Positions 35,307 through 44,698 of a stretch of 62,401 nt of DNA are shown here, in pieces; position 1 is the stretch's first letter; every line of letters starts with the position of its first letter. The notes below the pieces were generated by a model that was not told where the DNA came from, did not search any database, and saw only the letters and a program-made list of their open reading frames with translations. The stretch comes from a bacterium (GTDB lineage: Bacteria > Verrucomicrobiota > Kiritimatiellia > CAIKKV01 > CAITUY01), in contig JBAWZF010000015.1 of the NCBI GenBank assembly GCA_037143175.1, forward strand, positions 1-62,401, read 5' to 3'. A program made the translations under genes and the position numbers.

Positions 35307-36559
35307 CCTTTCCCCCCTCCTGCATGCCGCTCCTTGGCTTGCCGGTAAATGTCACGCATTCTTTGGGCAATTGCAATCCAGTCGTAGTGGCTGACTTCCT
35401 GTGTTGCACCGGCGACCAACTCCCTTCGCAGCACTTCATCAGTTGCCAGTCGATCCAGATGACTGACCAGAGCGGACTCGTCATTTTTTTCAAATAGCAG
35501 GATGTCCCGCCCATCATGCGTAAACCCCGGGATACCCCCGATACGGGTGGCAATGACAGGAGTACCTGCGGCCCATGCTTCGAGAATTACAATGCCAAAT
35601 GGTTCATGGACAGTTGGCAGAACAAACACCGAGGCCGCCTTGTAAGCGCTCGGCAGTAACGGATCGTCAGGTTGGAATCCGGGAATCAGGAGTACTCGCG
35701 ATTCGAGGCCAGACTTTCTTATTTCTTCCCTGATCTCGGCTCCGTACTGCTCCACGGTGACAGGCCCCACAAGAACCAACTTCCATTTGGGTTGATGGGC
35801 CGCAAACCGGGCAAATGCACGAACCAAGAGCAATTGATTTTTCTGGTAATCGATTCTCGAAACGCAAAGCACAAAGGGCTCATCCGGTTCCAGTCCGAAC
35901 TTCTGCCGGAATGGTTCAGGTGTGGCATTCCGGAATAGCTCCGTCCTGACGCCATTGGGCATATAATAGGATTTACCAGGGTATTTCTTCTGCATGATTT
36001 CATGCTCATCCCGGCCCACGCAGATAATGGCATCAGCATCGGTCAACACCCGACGCGCCCCGAGTAACCAACCAAAAAGCTTACCCCACTCGAGCTTGCC
36101 GCGGAAAGGGTCGCGCATTTTTTCCGTCTGTTCCGCTGGAAGGGTGAGATAACCTCCGTGGATGCTCACAACATAGGGAATGCCCCGAAGCCGGGCAACA
36201 GTCCGGGCGACTCCCCCAAGGCGGTGCTGAACATGGGCATGAATCAGCGATAATCCCGGTTCCCGCCACAATGCCAGAAATAAAGAGAATGAGAGGGGGC
36301 TTCCCCCTTTCAAGCGAAGCTTGGCTTTGGCCTCTTTCCCCAGAAAAAACCAGGGAAATACGTACGGGAACCGATGAACAGGGACCTGTTCAACCCGTTC
36401 ACAGCCCGGCTTGGAAAACATCTCTGTGCAATAGACGGGACTCTCTAAACCTTCACGGGTATATTCACGAGCAAGGTTGAAGACCACACTTTCCGTGCCC
36501 CCCCACTTTTGCAGGCTAAACCGACGCATTACGTGGGCCACCTTCGTTATGGCGATCAT
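35303..36559 (-). CDS. GT4-family glycosyltransferase
   Basis: A 418-residue GT-B fold enzyme. It opens with VAHVMRRFSLQKWGGTESV, a glycine-rich loop typical of the family. LIHAHVQHRLGGVARTV and ICVGRDEHEIMQKKYPG lie in the N-terminal domain. FVLCVSRIDYQKNQLLLVRA and LPTVHEPFGIVILEAWAAGT form the donor site. It overlaps both neighbours by 4 bp. It differs enough from the preceding GT4 to use another sugar or linkage. Confidence 0.9.
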   Translation of the reverse strand: MIAITKVAHVMRRFSLQKWGGTESVVFNLAREYTREGLESPVYCTEMFSKPGCERVEQVPVHRFPYVFPWFFLGKEAKAKLRLKGGSPLSFSLFLALWREPGLSLIHAHVQHRLGGVARTVARLRGIPYVVSIHGGYLTLPAEQTEKMRDPFRGKLEWGKLFGWLLGARRVLTDADAIICVGRDEHEIMQKKYPGKSYYMPNGVRTELFRNATPEPFRQKFGLEPDEPFVLCVSRIDYQKNQLLLVRAFARFAAHQPKWKLVLVGPVTVEQYGAEIREEIRKSGLESRVLLIPGFQPDDPLLPSAYKAASVFVLPTVHEPFGIVILEAWAAGTPVIATRIGGIPGFTHDGRDILLFEKNDESALVSHLDRLATDEVLRRELVAGATQEVSHYDWIAIAQRMRDIYRQAKERHAGGGKG

Positions 36560-37761
36560 GACAAGACCTCCTTCAGTCGCAGGGTGGCCTGATTCAACCG
36601 TTCCAGCAACACTTCACGCACCTCCCGGCTTTGCGCCGCAAAAGCGGCTTTCCCGGCCAGAAGTCGCTCTGTTTCAAGACGCAAACGGTCGAAATCACAT
36701 TGTTCGACATTGCCGACTGATTTCAATCCGTATGGTCTCAGGAAATTATCAACCTTCGAACCGCGACTTACTCCGATGAATGGAATATGAACGATGGATG
36801 CAAGAATAATAAGATGAAGTCGACTCGATATGATCAGATCCATTTGCGAAGTAATCGCCAGAATTTCCGCGGGTTCATATCGCCCCGTAAGAACTGCGGC
36901 ACGGTCTGACCATTTCATCTTTCGCCGGAGTCCATCCATGAGCCCCGCATCCGTGATCGGGTTCATCGGGATGAACACGATGCGCCGCGTATCGTTCTCG
37001 ACCACGCCATCGCAATACGCAACTAATTTATCCAGGTTGGCAATCTTCCGCTGGGCTGAAACACAGATCCCGACTTTCGCTCCTCCAAACGACAATACTT
37101 GCGAAAATTCTGAAGGAAGGTTGAGCCCCATGACTGGAGTCGGACTGAGCAACAGGGCAGAGTCCGCACCCACGACCACTTCTGCACGGGTTCCACTTTG
37201 GAGCACCTGCTCACGGCTTTCAGGATCCCTCACCACCACCAGATCGGCCGCAGCCAACGTAGAGGCTATCGCGGTTTTCGCACGTCGAACCCGATGTTTT
37301 TCCACCAACGCCACACCATCCCAACATCCCAGGGTCAGACGGGAAAGCAGAGAAAGAAGCACCCGCTTTTTACCGGGAAGAACCCTGTATTTAGCGGGAT
37401 TAAGCTCATCGTTCATCCCCACGTTCCAGACGATAGTCTTGCGCCCGGCTACCTGTGCAAGGCGCAACATTTCTAAAGGAATCTCAGGATAATCAGAGAG
37501 TCCTGTCGCACCTGCCCAGACAAAAACATCATGCTCTTGGATGACCTGTACCATTCGCGCATGGCTATAAGGGGGCTCAAATCCGAAAAGTTCCACAGTA
37601 TTGACTTTCAACTTTCTGGCGGTCTCCGCGCCATCGTCAGTGCTCACGGTCAGAACGGCATCCACAAAGGTTTTCCTGAGTATTGCGACAACACATTCAA
37701 GAATAGCCTCGTCGCCCACGTTGTTCCGGCCAAATGGTACCCCACCGATCAGTATCTTCAT
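36556..37761 (-). CDS. polysaccharide pyruvyl transferase family protein
   Basis: A 401-residue protein of the CsaB/PssK/WcaK type, which attaches pyruvate ketals to sugars using phosphoenolpyruvate. It opens with ILIGGVPFGRNNVGDEAIL. The middle has VVVRDPESREQVLQSG and VVGADSALLL, and the C-terminal half contains IISSRLHLIILASIVHIPFI, the conserved RLH segment. Its presence predicts an acidic, pyruvylated polysaccharide. It overlaps both neighbours by 4 bp. Confidence 0.85.
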   Translation of the reverse strand: MKILIGGVPFGRNNVGDEAILECVVAILRKTFVDAVLTVSTDDGAETARKLKVNTVELFGFEPPYSHARMVQVIQEHDVFVWAGATGLSDYPEIPLEMLRLAQVAGRKTIVWNVGMNDELNPAKYRVLPGKKRVLLSLLSRLTLGCWDGVALVEKHRVRRAKTAIASTLAAADLVVVRDPESREQVLQSGTRAEVVVGADSALLLSPTPVMGLNLPSEFSQVLSFGGAKVGICVSAQRKIANLDKLVAYCDGVVENDTRRIVFIPMNPITDAGLMDGLRRKMKWSDRAAVLTGRYEPAEILAITSQMDLIISSRLHLIILASIVHIPFIGVSRGSKVDNFLRPYGLKSVGNVEQCDFDRLRLETERLLAGKAAFAAQSREVREVLLERLNQATLRLKEVLS

Positions 37762-39386
37762 GATGACTTCTCTCCAGATTTCCGCAGCGTTCCCGAACCC
37801 CGGGACAGCAATCGCACTATTTTCCCCAGCCGGCCGATCGCAAGCAGTTGCAAATCGTCATTGTCGGCCACGTTGATCAATCCTAATTTCTTGATAATCA
37901 CGAGATACGATGCAAGAAATAGCACCGTCACCCCAAACAGTCCTGCAAGATTCAAATAGGGCGACAGAAAGCTCAGTCCCCCTGCAAGCGCCACGACGGA
38001 CAAGACGATGCGGAAACAGAATGCCGCCGGAAAATGTATCGCCCCGAGGATCTGCCTGACCGCCCAAAGCCGGATCGGGATGGTCACAATAAATGTGAGA
38101 GCCACTGCAGATACAGCCCCAGGTATTCCCCACTTTGGAATCAGCAGATAATCCAGTACCAAGTTTACTGCCACCTGCATGATCATGTACGGCAGCATGT
38201 TCAGAACCTTCTCGCGGGCAGTGATTGCCATGGACAACGGCATGGAGATCAATGGCAATGCGTGAAGCACGCAAAAAAAGGAGGCGATCCATCCTGATGC
38301 ACGCATGGTCTCACCATACAGTAAAACAACCGCACGGGGAGCAAAAAAGAAACCGAATGCAGCCATGGGGATAACCAGAAGGATAAGCATTTTGTAAACT
38401 GCCGTAATCAATCTCCCCAGACAGTCACGATCCCGCGAATACGCCTCAGCAAAGGCCGAGGTGAACAAGGTTTGAAGGGCGGAGGGAATGAGCGTCATGG
38501 CAACAAACGGCATGGTATATCCCAGGTCATAGACACCAACCACAGACGGCGTAAAATAAACCCCCAGGAAAAATACCTCCGTATATTTCAACATCAACAT
38601 TCGGAACATCGAGTTGAATAGAGTGGCGGAGGAGAGTTTCAAGGTTCTCACGCGACCGATCCCCAACGGCGGAGAACGCCATTTCATTTGCCGGACGAAC
38701 CGCAGCAGTAGTACGAATCCGACCATGGAAACAAGACCCATTGAAACAATCTGAGCCCCCAGGCCCACTCCCACGGTGGGACGCCAAGTTAAACCTGCCC
38801 ATAATAATCCAAGCCACAGAAGCGCCTGAATAAAAGACATGCTGGACACCAACCTCGAACGGAATAAGGACGTAAAGGTATCGTTTAGATAGTCCTTGCT
38901 CAGCTGGGCGGCAGATAACAATCCCGCAATGACCAGGAGGGATCCGAACGGTACACGAAACCACTGACTGAACAGCGGGGTCATCAACCAAAGCACGCCA
39001 ATTGCGCCAACCACCGCAATACCTTGGAGGCAAGCGGATTTCCATAACAAACGCTTAATCCCAGCCATATTGCGGGTAAGTGCCAATTCAGGAACAAACC
39101 TGAGGATCGCAGAATTAAGGCCTAGCGCACATAACACCACAAGATACTCAGACACATTCCTGCAAAGGCTGAGGACCCCGTACTGCTCTTTGCCAAGTTT
39201 GCGAACGGCCACAATGGAAATTCCGAAATATACGAAGAAAAGTACCGCCTTGGTGGCTACCATCCATGGAATTCCAGCCACAGCGCCGGGAGCGAATCTG
39301 ACCGATGGCCCCTCGTCTTTCATAATTGCCGTTACGTCGCTTGTTTTGCGCAATCCCATCTCTTCTTGTTCTGCCATAATTTTCAC
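37758..39386 (-). CDS. Wzx-type polysaccharide flippase
   Basis: A 542-residue membrane protein with about 14 helices of the MOP superfamily. The first helices contain AVLFFVYFGISIVAVRKLGK, and YGVLSLCRNVSEYLVVLCAL fits the family's N-terminal pattern. It would flip undecaprenyl-linked repeat units across the inner membrane for polymerisation by the ligase/polymerase encoded further upstream in the operon. It is 21 bp downstream of the Wza-like gene. Confidence 0.9.
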   Translation of the reverse strand: MKIMAEQEEMGLRKTSDVTAIMKDEGPSVRFAPGAVAGIPWMVATKAVLFFVYFGISIVAVRKLGKEQYGVLSLCRNVSEYLVVLCALGLNSAILRFVPELALTRNMAGIKRLLWKSACLQGIAVVGAIGVLWLMTPLFSQWFRVPFGSLLVIAGLLSAAQLSKDYLNDTFTSLFRSRLVSSMSFIQALLWLGLLWAGLTWRPTVGVGLGAQIVSMGLVSMVGFVLLLRFVRQMKWRSPPLGIGRVRTLKLSSATLFNSMFRMLMLKYTEVFFLGVYFTPSVVGVYDLGYTMPFVAMTLIPSALQTLFTSAFAEAYSRDRDCLGRLITAVYKMLILLVIPMAAFGFFFAPRAVVLLYGETMRASGWIASFFCVLHALPLISMPLSMAITAREKVLNMLPYMIMQVAVNLVLDYLLIPKWGIPGAVSAVALTFIVTIPIRLWAVRQILGAIHFPAAFCFRIVLSVVALAGGLSFLSPYLNLAGLFGVTVLFLASYLVIIKKLGLINVADNDDLQLLAIGRLGKIVRLLSRGSGTLRKSGEKSS

Positions 39387-39407
39387 CCGCGAGTCAGCCG
39401 GCGTTCC

Positions 39408-40511
39408 TTAAGGCAACACAATGGGCCTTGTTGACGTTCCCGATTCGCCTCGCACATTACGATACACCTGGGCCCCGGAATCCGCCGCCACAGTTCCAGC
39501 GAAGGTGCTGATGGCAACCTTCACAATATCTGCAAGTATTTCAAATGACGGACGCGGAGCATATACTATATCACCCGGCGAAAGCTGTATATCCCGAGCC
39601 TTACCGGCCAGAACACGTTGTATATCCACAACCATAACCTCGGGTTTTGCAAGTGAGCCGCGGACCACCACCATCCTGCCATTCGATGTAGCTTTCAAGC
39701 CCTTTACCTCCGTCAAGGCTTGCACAAGAGTAAGTGAAGTCACAAACCCTATACTCCGAGGATAGTTTACTTCACCCAAAACATAAACACTCCGGACCAG
39801 AGCGGAAGGGAACGTGAGGATATCCCCCATCTTTAACTCCATATTCTGGGTGCTGTCCCCCCGGGAAATCAAAGCCTCGAAATCAACGGGAACAGCATTT
39901 CCCTGCCGCAACAGCGTGGCATGCCTGAGGTCAAATAAGTCAGCAGTCGAATTCCGAAAATACCCACTCCGGAATCCACCCGCCCGCCCCAGCGCATCCA
40001 TGATCAACATACGTCCTTCAATTGGATATGTTCCGGGCTTCTGAACCAGCCCCAAAACAGTGAATGTCTGACTGCCGAAATGGATGGGGACCACCGATAC
40101 AATGCCATATTTCAACTCTTTTGAAATTTTCTGTTGCAACTCTGACCGGAGTTCGTCGATTGTCCGTCCTGACGCCTGCATGGGATTGACCAGAGAGAAG
40201 GAAATACGTCCGGAGGGATCCACCGGAACGGTTCGGGCCGAGCCCTCCTCTCCGTAAATTGAGATCGATAAAACATCACCAATCCCAAGCTTATAGGGCG
40301 CGGAGGGGGCCGTCTTCACCACCCGGCTTTCGCTTATCACATTTGTTCCCCGCAAATCCAACTGTGTATGGGACAACACCGCTGACGGACTCTCTGCCCC
40401 GCAAACGCAGGAGGCATGCAGGCCGGCTATGAGCGTGCAAGCGATGACCCCTCGCCCGAAAATACGGCCCGGCGGTAGAAGGTCTGAAATGGAATGTGTA
40501 ATCCTGCTCAT
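39408..40511 (-). CDS. Wza-like polysaccharide export protein (copy 2)
   Basis: A 367-residue periplasmic or outer membrane export protein. A signal sequence spans about residues 20-40 and ends near CVCGAE. The poly_export domain includes YKLGIGDVLSISIYGEEG, PVDPSGRISFSLV and the VPIHFGSQTFTVLGLVQKPG entry to an SLBB-type fold, with a second SLBB domain at SVYVLGEVNYPRSIGF. The C-terminal LSPGDIVYAPRP segment is also family-typical. It resembles the product of the gene directly upstream (40508-41674), so the operon carries two such proteins. A canonical lipobox is not obvious here. Confidence 0.88.
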   Translation of the reverse strand: MSRITHSISDLLPPGRIFGRGVIACTLIAGLHASCVCGAESPSAVLSHTQLDLRGTNVISESRVVKTAPSAPYKLGIGDVLSISIYGEEGSARTVPVDPSGRISFSLVNPMQASGRTIDELRSELQQKISKELKYGIVSVVPIHFGSQTFTVLGLVQKPGTYPIEGRMLIMDALGRAGGFRSGYFRNSTADLFDLRHATLLRQGNAVPVDFEALISRGDSTQNMELKMGDILTFPSALVRSVYVLGEVNYPRSIGFVTSLTLVQALTEVKGLKATSNGRMVVVRGSLAKPEVMVVDIQRVLAGKARDIQLSPGDIVYAPRPSFEILADIVKVAISTFAGTVAADSGAQVYRNVRGESGTSTRPIVLP

Positions 40512-41674
40512 TTTGGCGGGGTGTCGGGAGGTGTCTGGTCAATCGGGACAGAGGTTGATCCGGATCCGGGAGAAACGGTCACGGTAGGTGTAACCGTATT
40601 AAAAATGGATTCCTCAACAAACCGGCCTCCGGCTTCAGCCGAGAACGAACGGACAAAGGTGAGCACGATGGTGCGCGCAAGGTCACGCGCAAAACGGAAG
40701 GGTTTTGAATTCACATAAATAAGATCACCAGGCATCAAATACACATCAGGCTCACGCCCGTTAAGAATACGCGACACATTCACCTCGAACGTCTGAGGAT
40801 TGTTCAGTGCCCCCCTCAAAATAACCACACGCCGGAGATTGGCCTCATCCGTATAGCCACCAGCCCGGTCGGAGGATCCCGCCAGCAGTTCAATCAGCGT
40901 CATATTATCCCGGTACCCGATCGTCTTCTGTTCAGCCACTTCTCCCAGAAGGTAGACTTCCCTTGAACTCCCCAATCCCGAGGCGATGTAGATGACATCG
41001 CCAGGCCGGATATAAATATTAAAGGCCGGATCCTGTTTATTCATCAGCGCCTCAAAATTAACATGAAGCCGTTTTCCATCCCGGATCAGGTAACTATCCC
41101 GGAGCGAGGCGAGTTCAATCGTCGTTCCCCGGTAGATTCCCTGGGCAAGCCCACCCGCATTGGCAATGGCCTGCTGCAAAGTAATCGCCGAGTCAAGCGG
41201 GAATGTGCCTGGATATTGAACCTTTCCCAATACAAGGTATTTGGTAGACGCGAAAGATTTTGGCAGAATGGTTACGCGGGGATTGTTGAAAAGCTTTGTC
41301 AATCGCCCTTGAATTATACCCGCCACAACCTCCGGCTTGAGCCCGGCTGCAGGAACGCCATCCCCGAACATGTAATATAACTTACCATCCGGTGCGATGG
41401 GTAAGGAGGCAATCGTGTCGGAAAACCCGAATACCGCCACCTCAACGACATCTCCGATAGCCAGCTTATAGTCTGACGGACTATAGGGTAAAAAGCAGTC
41501 CGCTGGCAGCATTTCCGCAGGAATAGCATTCGTCGCCAGAGCGGCCTCTGAAGCGAGCTGCGCAGGCTTGATTATCTGGGGGGGAGCTACGTGGGCACAG
41601 GACATCAATCCGGCCGCCATCATGACGGGGATCATTGTCTTCATCAGGTCACTTCTGCGTTTGCCCATTATCAT
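40508..41674 (-). CDS. Wza-like polysaccharide export lipoprotein (copy 1)
   Basis: A 388-residue protein with signal sequence ending in AAGLMSC, a plausible lipobox. The poly_export domain has YKLAIGDVVEVAVFGFSDT and PIAPDGKLYYMFG. SLBB-like segments are YLVLGKVQYPGTFPLDSA and VYLLGEVAEQKTIGYRDN. It ends with VYLMPGDLIYVNSKPFRFA and a proline-rich tail. Compared with the adjacent copy it shares the same order of domains, indicating duplication. It should form or support the outer membrane channel. It overlaps both neighbours by 4 bp. Confidence 0.9.
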   Translation of the reverse strand: MIMGKRRSDLMKTMIPVMMAAGLMSCAHVAPPQIIKPAQLASEAALATNAIPAEMLPADCFLPYSPSDYKLAIGDVVEVAVFGFSDTIASLPIAPDGKLYYMFGDGVPAAGLKPEVVAGIIQGRLTKLFNNPRVTILPKSFASTKYLVLGKVQYPGTFPLDSAITLQQAIANAGGLAQGIYRGTTIELASLRDSYLIRDGKRLHVNFEALMNKQDPAFNIYIRPGDVIYIASGLGSSREVYLLGEVAEQKTIGYRDNMTLIELLAGSSDRAGGYTDEANLRRVVILRGALNNPQTFEVNVSRILNGREPDVYLMPGDLIYVNSKPFRFARDLARTIVLTFVRSFSAEAGGRFVEESIFNTVTPTVTVSPGSGSTSVPIDQTPPDTPPK

Positions 41675-43887
41675 GATTCCATCATGCCTACCAGATTATC
41701 CTTACCACAGAATTCGGGGGGGACCCTATTCAACACCAATAAGGAAGGCCGGACATGATTGGCCTCCATTTGTGAGAAGACTTCATCCACGGCCGCCTTA
41801 GGGGAAATGGGAGAGCCGATAACAAAGACGATTCGATCAACAAGGCCGGCCAGGAAAACAGGCACTTCGTCTTCCACCATCCCCGGGGCCTCAACAATCA
41901 CCAGATCATAACGACTTTTAACAGTTTCCCAAAGCCTTGCCATGGCCGGGGTATTCATAAGTTCGCGCAGGTCTGCGGTCGGCGCAAGGACCTTCATGGC
42001 GGAAAGTCCTGCGACCTCCCTCATCGTGTCAGGCCAATCCGATTTTCCCCGCAAATATGCCTCCAGTCCCGCTTTAAAATTAAAAGAAGCGAGCCAGGCA
42101 TTATCCCGTGAATCAAAATCAAGAATCATGGTCTTAAAGCCTAACGCAGAACAATACCTTGCAACGTGGAAAGAAAAACTACTTTTCCCTTCCCCGAAAC
42201 TGGCACTGGTAATCCCGATGGTGACACAGGGTGCTTCCCCTTTCCAGCGTTGCCACCGGTCGTAAAACTGGCGACATACCGGCAAAAACAGATTTGGGGC
42301 GGTTTCCGTATTGAGATCACTCCTATTCGGGATTTCAGGGGCCAGCGGTACCGCATACACACCTTCCACTTGGCGTCGGGTTTTCAGATAGGGATCCATG
42401 AATTCAAGAACCACCGCCAGCCCCAAACTGCCGATCAGACCCATAATCAACGCCAATACCGGAAGCACGAAAGCCAGCACCGACCGGTGAGCCGCCCCTT
42501 CACGGGCAGCCTCCAGAATCTCAAAGTCCGCTAAATCCAACCGGGAAGCCATCTCTGCGTTCTCCGCACATTTTTTCATGGCCTTGAACATCTCTTCCAC
42601 AGCAAGACGTTTTTGCTGAAGGGACGACAGTTCCAGTTGCTGGCGTGGCAGATAATTATAACGTTGCTCAATACCCTTCAATTCGCCTTCCAACTGCTCA
42701 ACACTCTGCAAAAGGACAGTCCGTTCCGCCTCCAATTTCAGCAGTTCGGTCTCAAACTGGGTTTTGACCGGATTTGGCTGAAATACCTGCTCACGATTCT
42801 GATCGAAAGACTTGTCCGCAATCATACGGCGCATTTCCTTGATCTCATCTTCAAGTTGTTGCACCCGTGGATTTTCAGCCCCATACCGGGTTCTCGCCTC
42901 CATCAGGGCTACTTCAGTGTTGGAAATCCGGCGCTTGAGCGGATTATCCTCAAAAGACTCTCTCAGCACTTCCGTCGCAAGCCCGCCAATCATCTGCTTG
43001 TAATTCTGTATACGGATCAGCATGGACTGATAGGCGATTCGCGCATTACTCAGCCTTTCCGAGGTGGCGGTAATACTATCGAGGAATGCCTTCGCGTCCG
43101 CGCTGGGCTCGAGCAATCTGTTGGTGGATTGGAAGTCTGCAATTTTTAGATCCAACGCATTCAAATCCGTCCGTGAGCTCTCCGACTGTTTCAGGAACTG
43201 GGCGGCGGCACTGGCGGCCTGATCCCTGTAAAACCTCGCATTATCAGCAATCGCCACGGCAGCGACCTCATTGGCCACACGCACCGCCATGTCTTCTTTG
43301 GGAAACCCAGTTATCAGCAAAAGGACGATCTGTGAATTCTTCTCAGACTTGGTTTCAACCTGCCACTTCAACTCATCCGGATTCATTGAAAGAATCAGAT
43401 TGGTTACCACCTGCTCCATGTTGCTCCTGCGCCGGATCAGACTGGTTGCCGTCGAACGTGTCATGCCTTTCATGGCAAAGGTGGAGCCGGAGGAAGCAAG
43501 TAATTGCTGTTGCCGCTCATTACGGTACAGCAGGCTGACCCGGGATTCGTATTTGACCCGGGAGGCCTTGAGTCCGCCGATGATACCCAGACAAAGGCAT
43601 GCCAAAGTGATACCCAAGACGAGAGACTTCCGCTTGAGGAGTCCTTTTAAGATTTTCTGAAAATCAATCCCGTCAAGGAGGTTCTCAGCCCCTGCGGGCT
43701 TCCGAATGGGAACGCCACCCTGCCCTGTCCGGGTCGGCCGGGACAACACAGGGGGCCGCTCACCTTGAAGGGAATGTGCAGAGCCTTCAGCCCAGGAAGA
43801 TCGGCCCGCCATCTGGTCCCGAATACTGAATTCGCCGGATATTTCGTTTTTTTGCTTTTCGGTTTGGTCAGGCATACTGTTTTTCAA
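41671..43887 (-). CDS. Wzc-like polysaccharide copolymerase with ATPase domain
   Basis: A 738-residue inner membrane protein. A proline-rich N-terminal tail precedes the first helix (about residues 90-110). A long periplasmic coiled coil spans about 215-460 and the second helix about 480-505. The cytoplasmic BY-kinase-like domain has Walker A SASFGEGKSSFSFHVA and A' MILDFDSRDN. The Walker B equivalent is LVIVEAPGM, with Glu where Asp is usual. The C-terminus (RVPPEFCGKDNLVGMMES) lacks the tyrosine cluster that Wzc and CapB phosphorylate. It probably sets chain length, but classical tyrosine cycling seems unlikely. Confidence 0.87.
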   Translation of the reverse strand: MKNSMPDQTEKQKNEISGEFSIRDQMAGRSSWAEGSAHSLQGERPPVLSRPTRTGQGGVPIRKPAGAENLLDGIDFQKILKGLLKRKSLVLGITLACLCLGIIGGLKASRVKYESRVSLLYRNERQQQLLASSGSTFAMKGMTRSTATSLIRRRSNMEQVVTNLILSMNPDELKWQVETKSEKNSQIVLLLITGFPKEDMAVRVANEVAAVAIADNARFYRDQAASAAAQFLKQSESSRTDLNALDLKIADFQSTNRLLEPSADAKAFLDSITATSERLSNARIAYQSMLIRIQNYKQMIGGLATEVLRESFEDNPLKRRISNTEVALMEARTRYGAENPRVQQLEDEIKEMRRMIADKSFDQNREQVFQPNPVKTQFETELLKLEAERTVLLQSVEQLEGELKGIEQRYNYLPRQQLELSSLQQKRLAVEEMFKAMKKCAENAEMASRLDLADFEILEAAREGAAHRSVLAFVLPVLALIMGLIGSLGLAVVLEFMDPYLKTRRQVEGVYAVPLAPEIPNRSDLNTETAPNLFLPVCRQFYDRWQRWKGEAPCVTIGITSASFGEGKSSFSFHVARYCSALGFKTMILDFDSRDNAWLASFNFKAGLEAYLRGKSDWPDTMREVAGLSAMKVLAPTADLRELMNTPAMARLWETVKSRYDLVIVEAPGMVEDEVPVFLAGLVDRIVFVIGSPISPKAAVDEVFSQMEANHVRPSLLVLNRVPPEFCGKDNLVGMMES

Positions 43888-44698
43888 AATCGGAGATAAT
43901 CAGTTGAAGAAGTTTGGCATGAATCCGAGGCTCGTGCAACAGGCATGTCCGGTCAACTGCTAATTTGCATATGCGATTGATCTGTCGCGGGCATCCCTTG
44001 GAGAAACGGTAAAGAGGCTCGATGCAATCGGAGTCAAAAACATCCGGAGTAGACGCGCCCGCTGTCAAAAATCGATGGCGCATATAAGGAAAGATTTCCT
44101 CACTCCCAAGATAGTCCAGATGATAGAAAAGGCCAACCCGCTGGTAAACCTGCGGAAGTGAACGTAACACCGACTTCATTTCAGGTTGGCCAGAAAACAC
44201 AATGCTTAATGCCGCCTGCTGTGGTTCATTGAAGTTAGTCAACCCCCGCAAACCATCCAAAGCCTCCGGGGAAAGCAACTGGGCTTCATCGACCATCACC
44301 AGGCAATGCCGTCCGTGGCGGAACACCTTCTCCTGCATCAACCGTTGAAACTCCAAGGTCAACTCATATCGGCCCTGGGCGCGGGTGGACGGTTGCCCCG
44401 CTTGCAACCCGTCATTCAGGTGGCAAAGAATATCATCATACGTCAGGTTCGCTGTTTTAATCTCGACGACAACATAGCGATCGGGCGGTAACCGTTTTTT
44501 TAAGGCATTTAACGTGATGGTTTTCCCGGCGCCAATCTCTCCCGTCAACGCGGCCAAACCCATACCCCGGTCGGCGGCAAAATATAACAACCTCGCCAAA
44601 GCCTCACCGTGGGCATGGCTCTCGAAAAAAAAATCAGGATCCGCAATCGCCTCAAACGGGGACTGATGCAACCCCCAGAATTCACGATAGTTGATCAC
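43868..44698 (-). CDS. ExeA-like AAA ATPase of the polysaccharide locus
   Basis: A 276-residue ATPase of the ExeA/GspA type, often found in exopolysaccharide clusters. It opens with EFWGLHQSPFEAIADPDFFF. Walker A is GEIGAGKTITL, Walker B is HCLVMVDEAQLL, and the sensor/arginine segment is around QVYQRVGLFYHLDYL. The GTG start at 44698 overlaps the stop of the upstream glycosyltransferase. It overlaps the Wzc-like gene by 20 bp, consistent with a partnership in assembly or export control. It lacks a peptidoglycan-binding domain. Confidence 0.87.
   Translation of the reverse strand: MINYREFWGLHQSPFEAIADPDFFFESHAHGEALARLLYFAADRGMGLAALTGEIGAGKTITLNALKKRLPPDRYVVVEIKTANLTYDDILCHLNDGLQAGQPSTRAQGRYELTLEFQRLMQEKVFRHGRHCLVMVDEAQLLSPEALDGLRGLTNFNEPQQAALSIVFSGQPEMKSVLRSLPQVYQRVGLFYHLDYLGSEEIFPYMRHRFLTAGASTPDVFDSDCIEPLYRFSKGCPRQINRICKLAVDRTCLLHEPRIHAKLLQLIISDFEKQYA

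Noticed and set aside
36830-37492. 220-codon plus-strand open frame opposite the pyruvyl transferase gene
   Set aside because: Antisense to a recognisable family member inside a tight operon, and serine/arginine-rich as expected of a shadow.
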